Below, one piece after another: positions 57,185-64,000 of a DNA stretch of 64,000 nucleotides; the first letter of the stretch is position 1, and each line of letters opens with the position of its first letter. Under the pieces are notes generated by a model. That model was given only the letters and a program-made list of their open reading frames with translations, did no database searches and was not told the origin of the DNA. The stretch is taken from assembly GCA_003439945.1 (NCBI GenBank), contig QVRM01000431.1, positions 1 through 64,000 of the forward strand, given 5' to 3'. This DNA comes from Dermanyssus gallinae (taxonomy: Eukaryota > Arthropoda > Arachnida > Mesostigmata > Dermanyssidae). A program made the position numbers and the translations under genes.

Positions 57185-58370
57185 TAACTAATGACTCTAT
57201 GAGGGAGCTAAACTGGATTAGAAAATCGACGTAGCAGGCGGAAACCAGGTCAATAGCTTTTCTGCTCCTAAGGCGACCCTCGCTAATATGGAGACTTTGT
57301 TTTATCTAGGTGTTCCCTTGAACTTTAGAACTCTGCTTAGTATTTCTTTCCTAACGTTGTCGTAGGCATTTTGCTCTTCTGGGTATAACGACGCCGAAGA
57401 TGCTTATAGTGTGTGGCTCAATCTTTACGATCCGAGGCTGTATCTCCATACGCAAAGTGCTGCGTGAAGGTGCATGGTAATTGGTCATGCCTTCCTTTGA
57501 AACGGCTTTCTTCGGGGACAACACTTGTGAAATTTGGCATGGATCCGCAGAAACATCCAGGTTAGTTGGATCTGTCTCGTCCGTAATTATTTAGATCGCT
57601 CTCTCTCTTTCTCTCGATCTAGGGGTGGACCGCCGATAGCGACGACTTCACCTTAATATACATTTAGCGCTAAAATCCCTCCTTCGTCAAACTGTACGTC
57701 TAAAGTGAAGACTGCCGCAACCAGACCAGTTAAACCTTCTTATGTATCGCCACCCAAGTATCACAAATTATGGACTTATATTTATCCTAAATGTACTTTG
57801 TACCCGAGATACTAGACCTATATATGTTTATGATATGTTTAGGCTAAATAGGTCCGGCCCCTTAAAATTACAACTGTGAGGCTCGAACTTATTTTATCGC
57901 TTTTTTTTCAAACGCAGCTCTTTTACACATCCCATGGAGTCAAACCGGTACTGCTCCAACGTACTGCGGGAGGTCAAATCTTCAACAAGGATGCTGGAAT
58001 TGGAACTCCTTATTACTAGTTCTGATGGGGAACGTGTTGCATGAAGTACGGTTTTGTACGAAGCAAATCTCACTGCTTTGCGGAAAAAAGATGGCTCTGT
58101 ACGGCCTGTGGCATGCGAGCTAACCCTAACGTGAGTGGCGGTAAAGATGGCTGGCCTTGACGCTGAGTAGAAAAGTTATTGTAGCCACAATAAGGCCACA
58201 GTAAGGCTGAGGCAGCACACATATACACAGCTCAAGCAGAGGCGGAGGAACCACTGCGAGAGACGATAGAATTGGATTTTTGGATTTAACCCAATTCGCG
58301 GAGATTACTTCTTCAGAGAGTGAAGCAGAAACCCCAGATTTATTGTAAAAATGAGTCAATATAGATAGTC
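57185..58370. other. unique sequence
   Basis: One of the few long stretches with almost no simple repeats. No frame shows a recognised domain. GAGGCTCGAACTT near 57879 resembles a B box, but the flanks match neither SINE family. Confidence 0.4.
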
Positions 58371-58383
58371 TTCACTGTTATCT

Positions 58384-58583
58384 TGGGAGACGATGGCGAC
58401 TATTAAATCCAATAGCAGGGTTTAACAAAGAGACCCTCTGGGTCCCGCACTGTTTAGCCTCGGCATCGTAGATCTTCCAGAAGCCAAGTCCGTTTAACGT
58501 CTGGTACTTGCGCGACGCACAACTCGCATTGTACCAGCCGATGTAATGGCGTCGGACATTTGCCATATTGAGGTATGACCCTA
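58384..58583 (-). CDS. possible internal exon of unknown gene
   Basis: The minus-strand frame 58378-58590 encodes ANVRRHYIGWYNASCASRK, then QTLNGLGFWKIYDAEAKQCG, then TQRVSLLNP. Its mixed, non-repetitive composition has two cysteines and several aromatic residues and looks like real coding sequence. A plausible 3' splice acceptor (TTGCATTGACTTGTATTTAG) precedes it at about 58584-58603. No clear GT donor is seen at the 3' side, and I do not recognise the family. It could be an exon, a decayed exon or chance. Confidence 0.3.
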
Positions 58584-58599
58584 AATACAAGTCAATGCA

Positions 58600-59880
58600 A
58601 AATTATCGGCGGGTCTCAAGTGAATAGAAGAATTGCACTGGACGCTATCCGGGAGATTTATTCTGTGACAAGGCTAGGCAAGAAGAGCATGGCTCTGCTA
58701 TGGGGCAATAGATGGACAAATAATTCCTCTAGCGCTGGTTGACAAATGAAATGTTCTAGAAAATATCAGACTTTATTCTAAAGTGAGGCATGATAAATGC
58801 ACGGCGAAACATAGGAGAGAGATGCATTAAGAAAAACAGTAGACCTAGCCCCGTCTGCTAAGCAGGCTTTTCTATCAGTTCTGTTCCTTGTCGGATTAAC
58901 TGGTAAACGATAGCATACAAAAGATAATCTGTAAAAATAAGGACGAGTCGGAAAGCAGGCTCGAGGCTAGACTTGAACCTGGACCCTTTGAAATAACACT
59001 TGTATCAGCGTAAAGTAAACAGGTGTATAAGCATAAAATCAGCATAAAACATCCTTGATATATTTAATGGCATAAAGTTGTACAATCTCCACAACAAACA
59101 TCATGCTAGACCCGGCCACTTGCCTCATAACTGCCGCTATAAGGGTAAGGGCCCCAATATGCGAACTCTTTTTTTGTGGGACATACGGATATAAAGTTGA
59201 AGCCCGAACTCAGCTGCCCGAAAAGCTGCGAAGATAGATGTTCAGTGCATACAGAATTGACCAAAAATTAAGAAGCGGCCTTTAGGGAAGCCAGAATACG
59301 TAAGCCAGTGGTGCCCCGAGTTCCGTGCTGTCTTTTCCACCTCTTCGCGATGCGAAGTGGCTCTTTTAGTACCCCAACGTAACGTCCATGTTGATGGTAC
59401 ATAACGCTGATATGATGACGGAGAGAAGCATATGGAGAGCCCGATGATGAAGGCACGTACATTCCTGCGTTCATAAGTAAAAGGTCCCTTATTGGCCCAC
59501 ATGGGCACGATCGTGTGGCGAACGGTGGACGGGTGGCCCGGACCACGACCAATGCCGCCACCAATGCTACTGCTGGAATCACAACAGCAATAGGACATGT
59601 ATTGATGTCGTCATTAACCTTCCTCGTTCGATATCCCTCAACCTTTATCCCTGCCCCTGCAAATCTCTTCCTCTCTCTCTCGCTCTCACGGAGTCTGTTT
59701 TCTCTGTTTGTGTCTCTGTTGCTCTCGTGCTCTGTTTCTTCCACTCTACATTACGTTATTTTCAATCGCCTAACATTTATCAGCCACCTGCCTTCTGGGC
59801 ATGCTACGTCTCCTGCGTCATATCATTGCTTTTGTTAAGTAAGTAGATCTGTAGTAAACAGGCGGCGCTCGTTACCAATT
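58600..59880. other. unique sequence, no gene recognised
   Basis: Largely free of simple repeats. Two overlapping minus-strand frames at 59242-59744 (118 and 158 codons) carry no motif. GACTTGAACCTGGACCC near 58970 resembles a tRNA-like B box of a decayed SINE. Confidence 0.35.
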
Positions 59881-59919
59881 ATCGCTAGCATTGTCAGATA
59901 AATTCGACTATATATATAG

Positions 59920-59945
59920 ATTATATATATATATATATATATATA
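59920..59945. repeat. (TA)n microsatellite
   Basis: TA run with an ATAGATTA interruption to its left. Confidence 0.92.
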
Positions 59946-59982
59946 TGGACAAGTACTACTGTGATGCATACCGTACATGTAC

Positions 59983-60010
59983 TCTCTAAAGTGCATGTGC
60001 ACTTTAGAGA
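59983..60010. repeat. 28 bp palindrome
   Basis: TCTCTAAAGTGCA, loop TG, then its exact complement. The stem has 13 perfect pairs. Confidence 0.9.
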
Positions 60011-60035
60011 AACGGTCAGCCGTTCTCGTCGTCGA

Positions 60036-60560
60036 GATGCTGTTGTTGTTGTTGTTGTTCTTTTGCTGGCGTCGCGTTATTGTTGTATTGCTTTAGGTCC
60101 TCCCCACATCAATCGTTCTGACAGGATGACGGTCGACATGAGTGTCGGTGGCTCTGCTGGTAAAAGCAGCAGCAGCAGCAACAGCGCGATATTAACGTTA
60201 GGGGGTTACCAATTGCCCTACGGCGTTGCAGATTGTTCTAATTTTGTTTTAGCGCGATTGGGTTTCATGGGCCGGTCCATCACCACCACCACCACCATTA
60301 CTACCACCATGAACATCATCACGATCTGCTCTCTTTTTCTTTCTTTTCATCATCATCATCATAATCATCACTAGCATCATCATCATCATTATCAACAGCA
60401 TCGTCGTCGTCGTTGTTGTCGTCGTCGTCGTCGTCGTCGTCGTTGTTGTTGTTGTTGTTGTGTGTTGTTGTTGGTGTCGTCGTTGTTGTTGTTGTTGTTG
60501 TTGCTGTTGTTGTTGTTGTTGTTGTCGTCGTCGTTGTCGTTGTTGTTCTTTCTGCCGAGA
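60036..60560. repeat. triplet arrays: GTT, CAC, ATC, GTC
   Basis: GTT at 60041-60060, CAC at 60281-60308, ATC at 60345-60400, and GTC/GTT alternating blocks at 60402-60550. All six frames are low-complexity. Confidence 0.93.
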
Positions 60561-60619
60561 ACGAAAACAACGACAATGATAACAATGATGACGACGACGA
60601 CGTCGAAAACTTTCGTTGA

Positions 60620-61080
60620 CTGAGGACCACGTTGTCCGTCCGACCACGTCGTCCAACATCAGCGGCGACTCGGTTGTTGTTGTTGCTGCTTCTGCTGCTG
60701 CTGGTGGTGCCACTGCTGCCGAGGACGGCGTTTTCACGGCCTCGAGCGTCGTCTTGTTCGTTTGAATCCGTCATCCGGCGGTGCGCCATGTGATGATGTC
60801 GTCCAAACCGCTAAAACGGCGGCGGCGCGGTGGTGGCCGCCGCCGCCACCACCGCCGCCCCTGTTGGTCAATCTTCACTGCGTTGACGAACGCAGGGCCG
60901 TTTCGCCTGACGCGTCGATTCGTCCGTTGGCCGTCCATCCGTTTGCCGGCCGCCGCCGCTCGTCCGGCACAAATCGGCTTCGATGTCGGCGGTGAAGCTC
61001 ATCATCGTCGTCGTCGACGTCGCTGACGCCACAGCCGCCGCCAATCGCTATTTTGGCGGCCGCTGCTTCTGCTGCCGCTG
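60620..61080. other. GC- and CpG-rich block
   Basis: (GCC)n/(GGC)n at 60815-60860, many CpG and CGTC units, and the densest GC in the last 15 kb. It could be a CpG-rich promoter or a triplet-derived block. No gene start confirms it. Confidence 0.35.
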
Positions 61081-61199
61081 CCCTGCCCGCTTGACAGATG
61101 AAATATGACCACCAAACGCAGTCACCGCCGCCGCCACACATTAACAAACGAACGCAGCAGCAGCAGCCAGCGCGAAACACGATGGACCATGTATATGTA

Positions 61200-61201
61200 T
61201 A

Positions 61202-61239
<38 letters not shown>

Positions 61240-61446
61240 CGCGCATCACGAGTATATACGATTGGATGTGAAGAGGATTCTTTTGAAGACATCTCAACAC
61301 AGAGAACATCCTGCTGCCCTTTCTTCCATGCCTTCCCCCCCCCCCCCCCCTAGTTGAAGAAGATCCCCCCATGCACCAATTTATCTCTCGTATGCAATGT
61401 GTGAGCGAAAAACAAAAAGCATGCACATTTATTATGTACGTCTGTC

Positions 61447-61477
<31 letters not shown>

Positions 61478-61480
61478 GGA
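61200..61480. repeat. (TA)n, poly-C and (TA)n tracts
   Basis: TA at 61206-61236, poly-C at 61337-61351 and TA at 61449-61477. Confidence 0.94.
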
Positions 61481-61669
61481 GCGAGAGAGAAAATTAGTGT
61501 GCGAAGAAGAGCGAGAGGCAGAGAGAGAGGGAGAGGGACAACATTGTCGAGGAAAGGCTGGCGCCACACGAGAATCAGCGATTTTTTCGACCAAGTCTCG
61601 ACACGAAAATGGCAAATGCAATGACGTTTGACGAACGGGCCAAGTGGGCGCGTACACTGCGGCCCTTAC

Positions 61670-61748
61670 TACAACAACAACCACAACAACAACAACAACA
61701 ATAACAACAAAAACATCAACTACTACTATTAGTACTACTACTACTCGA
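61670..61748. repeat. (CAA)n then (ACT)n arrays
   Basis: CAACAACCACAACAAC passes through AAAACATC into TACTACTACT. Confidence 0.9.
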
Positions 61749-62316
61749 AGTACCGTCGTGCCCGGACAATTTCAAACACGATCCGGGCTTAGCTTAACTG
61801 GGAGCTGAGCAGAAGAAATCTTTCTGCTTGCATCTGCTTGCATTCCGTCTGTCTCTCTGTCTGCTGTCTGCCTATTTGTCAGTCAGTCAGTCAGTCCGGG
61901 GCGGTCTATCGGCACGCCGGCTGGCTGGTACATGCGTGTGATTGCGTACACGTCATCCGCGAATGTCGATGATGCTAACAACAATATCAGAAGCTGTGAC
62001 GCGGGCCAATGATCTACGCCGCGCGTCAGCTACAAGACAATAGCCGAGAAACGGCAGACGTAAAGACGTAAAGAGAGAGGGAAGGTGGAAGACTCACAGA
62101 GAGAAAAGAGATAGATTGAAACAGCAAGAGTGAAATCAAGAGAAATAGATAAATGACAACGATAAAAAGAGAAAGAGAAAAGGGGAGAGAGAGAGAGAGA
62201 CGAAGCTGACGATAATATGAAGATTTGGCTACTTCTGCCCACTGCGTTGTTTGATGCTAACAGCAAAGACAGACATCCGTCGCCCCTTGGTGACAGGTCT
62301 GTTCAAGTAGTCATAG

Positions 62317-62319
62317 TTG

Positions 62320-62354
<35 letters not shown>
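62317..62354. repeat. (ATA)n microsatellite
   Basis: ATAATAATAA units directly upstream of dispersed repeat C, copy 2. Confidence 0.95.
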
Positions 62355-62357
62355 CAA

Positions 62358-62455
62358 TGTCAATTCTTGAGGCAAGCGTTGTCCTTGGCCGTTTGCAGAG
62401 GAAACGCGGCATCTATTTTAGGCGCCATAGAGTGAACTAATCATTTAAAAAACTT
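62358..62455 (+). repeat. dispersed repeat family C, copy 2
   Basis: Plus-strand partner of 51296-51405. Starting at CAATTCTTGAG it encodes FLRQALSLAVCRGNAASILG and then reaches a stop after AIE. Homology begins abruptly after an (ATA)n tract. Nucleotide and peptide agreement fade together at the 3' side. Confidence 0.7.
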
Positions 62456-62499
62456 TGCAAGAATACGTTCAGACCTCTCAACTGTAACATCGTTTAACA

Positions 62500-62660
62500 T
62501 GTAATAAATACAAATAATAATAATAATCATTTTTATTATTATTAATTCTTATTATTATTACTATACTAACCTTTATCATGGGTTTATTACTAATAATAGG
62601 TATCACAAACACTAAGACATATGAATTATATATTATTATTATTACATCACCTTTCGATAT
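62500..62660. repeat. AAT/ATT-rich tract
   Basis: Scattered AATAAT and TTATTATTATTA runs. Confidence 0.8.
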
Positions 62661-62811
62661 TGTTAATTACATTACATTACACGTGTTCATTAAGTGTCGG
62701 AAACGGCATTCGTTTTTGTTCATCTTGGACATAGATAGAATATGTTCTATATGCATCTCCGGAAAATGTCAGCGACCTAACGCCCAGATAGCTGGCGCTG
62801 ACCCACATGTT

Positions 62812-63725
62812 TCATGATGATGATGATGATGATATCTGGTGCAGACGAGACCGCTTATCGGAAGGCTGATGGAACCCAGTACGATGGCGCAGTTTGTGGA
62901 ACCCATGGATGGAGTAGCGGGTGAGAACATAACGCTGCTCGAAGAGCGGTTCCATCCATGTATTGCCCAACATTGCCGCCGTTTTGTAGAACGTTTCAGG
63001 CACTTCCCTCATCTTCTGCTCAAAGTGCCTACGGAACTCTCACAGTGACGCGGTGGTCGGAAGTTGAAAGCGGTTTATCAGATCCTCGATAAACGGCGTC
63101 GTCCTCGACAGACTATAAGTTAGCCTATTTCGTGCGTTTCTAGGGAGGCCCAAAACTCTCTTAAGAAGCGTTGCCTTCACCGTGTCGAGAGGGCTAAGCT
63201 GCCGAGCGGATAGATGTTCGTATATTAATGTGATACCATATAATGCCACTGAGGCCACTTTCAGGTTGAACACTATTATAGCTGTCTTTATTGAGAGTTT
63301 CTGTGGAGCCGGAATTGAGGTGATGGCGACGATGCTGCTAATAATTCGCTAAGATATCTGGGCCGAGAAAGATGTGCCTCTAGGAGTTAGCTTAACACCC
63401 AGATAAGTAAACTCCAAGACAAATTCTACAGAAACACCACCAAAGCTAAGTCCATCACTTCTCTTCAGAGATCCCCCGGATCTGAACTTCATAGCATTTG
63501 TCTTCGATACATTGATCGTTAAACCATTTTGCTTGCTGTAGGACTCCAGCATCCTCAGAGACCTTTTTAGATCCATGAACACTCTACTATATACCACAAG
63601 GTCATCGGTATAGAGAGTTATGCGGACACAGGGGTAGTGGTCACTGATAAGGCCCGGTAGATTATTGAGTGAGACTAAAAACAATAATGCGCTGATATTA
63701 TCGCCCAGTTTGCTTTCAGGATAGC
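62812..63725 (-). pseudogene. 5'-truncated LINE, RT C-terminal part
   Basis: On the minus strand, starting near 63715, the RT core KLGDNISALLFLVSLNNLP matches the G..LSPLLFN...NDLP block. It is followed by ITLYTDDLVVYSR (YTDD catalytic box), NGLTINVSKTNAMKF, FTYLGVKLTPRG, VASVALYGI, RVLGLPRNARNRL and a C-terminal MREVPETFYKTAAML with SIHGFHKLRHRTGFHQ. Frame breaks occur near 63350 and 63045. It belongs to a different LINE clade from the element at 26.9-29.7 kb. The 3' end runs into an (ATC)n tail (plus-strand GATGATGAT at 62816-62833). The 5' part of RT and the endonuclease are missing. Confidence 0.75.
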
Positions 63726-63729
63726 TGTG

Positions 63730-64000
63730 AGTATTCGTAAAACTTTTGAGGTTTATTAAATTATATAATAATATTAGCAATACTGTTTTGTATTATGATT
63801 GTTTGAGTGTTGGTGACCCTTCATCAGTCCGGTAGGGCATTTCGCCAAAGACTACTTTCCCCTCCACGTGGGCTCGAGTCTGTCAGACTTGCAGCTAGAT
63901 AACCTTTGAGAAGAATCTGAAACTTGGCTTGTGCCTGGAAAATGTTGTTCTACGCCTATTGATTGCCCTTATCTTCCTCTTCTGGGCCTGAATTGCCCAA
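63730..64000. other. unique sequence to window end
   Basis: Upstream of the truncated LINE. I find no endonuclease motif, which supports 5' truncation rather than a longer element continuing here. Confidence 0.35.

Noticed and set aside
57860..57910. Third SINE family suggested by a B-box-like GAGGCTCGAACTT
   Set aside because: A single short match without a second copy or a recognisable A box.
59242..59744. Overlapping minus-strand frames of 118 and 158 codons
   Set aside because: They share the same DNA in different frames, and neither has a motif or a splice context I can defend.

Overview
This 64 kb window is nuclear DNA of an animal, most likely an arthropod. Supporting signs are cut-and-paste elements of the Tc1/mariner superfamily, non-LTR retrotransposons (LINEs) with an apurinic-type endonuclease plus reverse transcriptase, two families of short repeats with tRNA-like heads, and very dense microsatellites. 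A parasitiform (mite or tick) source is only a weak impression. I found no complete host gene, no functional tRNA or rRNA gene, no CRISPR array and nothing bacterial. Most open frames here are translations of (TA)n, (CAA)n/(GTT)n, (CGA)n, (GA)n or poly-G/C tracts and are not genes.

Layout. 1-5 kb: unique sequence, a 40-50 bp minisatellite, a broken mariner transposase (minus), and two opposite-facing, block-permuted copies of a Tc1-like relic, one split by a tRNA-derived SINE (family A). 5-25 kb: microsatellite-rich, GC-variable sequence with one further SINE A, two copies of a second SINE (family B) and a 26 bp minisatellite. 25-31 kb: a mobile-element nest. It holds a mariner relic, a 595 bp foldback MITE with 70 bp terminal inverted repeats, and an old plus-strand LINE split by a younger minus-strand LINE whose 914-residue frame is uninterrupted. 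31-41 kb: the densest triplet-repeat and (TA)n territory. 41-46 kb: a DDE transposase relic, a SINE A, a frameshifted minus-strand copy of a gene related to asteroid/ASTE1, and a SINE B. 46-57 kb: (TA)n foldbacks, long CAA/GTT arrays and an unclassified dispersed repeat (family C). 57-64 kb: quieter unique sequence with one possible exon, more triplet arrays, a second copy of family C and a 5'-truncated LINE of another clade ending in an (ATC)n tail.

The genes do not form a pathway. The window reads as intergenic or intronic DNA shaped by rounds of transposition: elements sit inside elements, and target-site duplications of 13, 14 and 15 bp are still perfect around three SINEs. Simple-repeat growth has followed, often at fixed places inside or beside the mobile sequences. 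The nearest thing to an unexplained system is a set of short foldbacks and (TA)n-cored inverted pairs, together with a dispersed repeat that keeps a nearly identical peptide in two distant copies.
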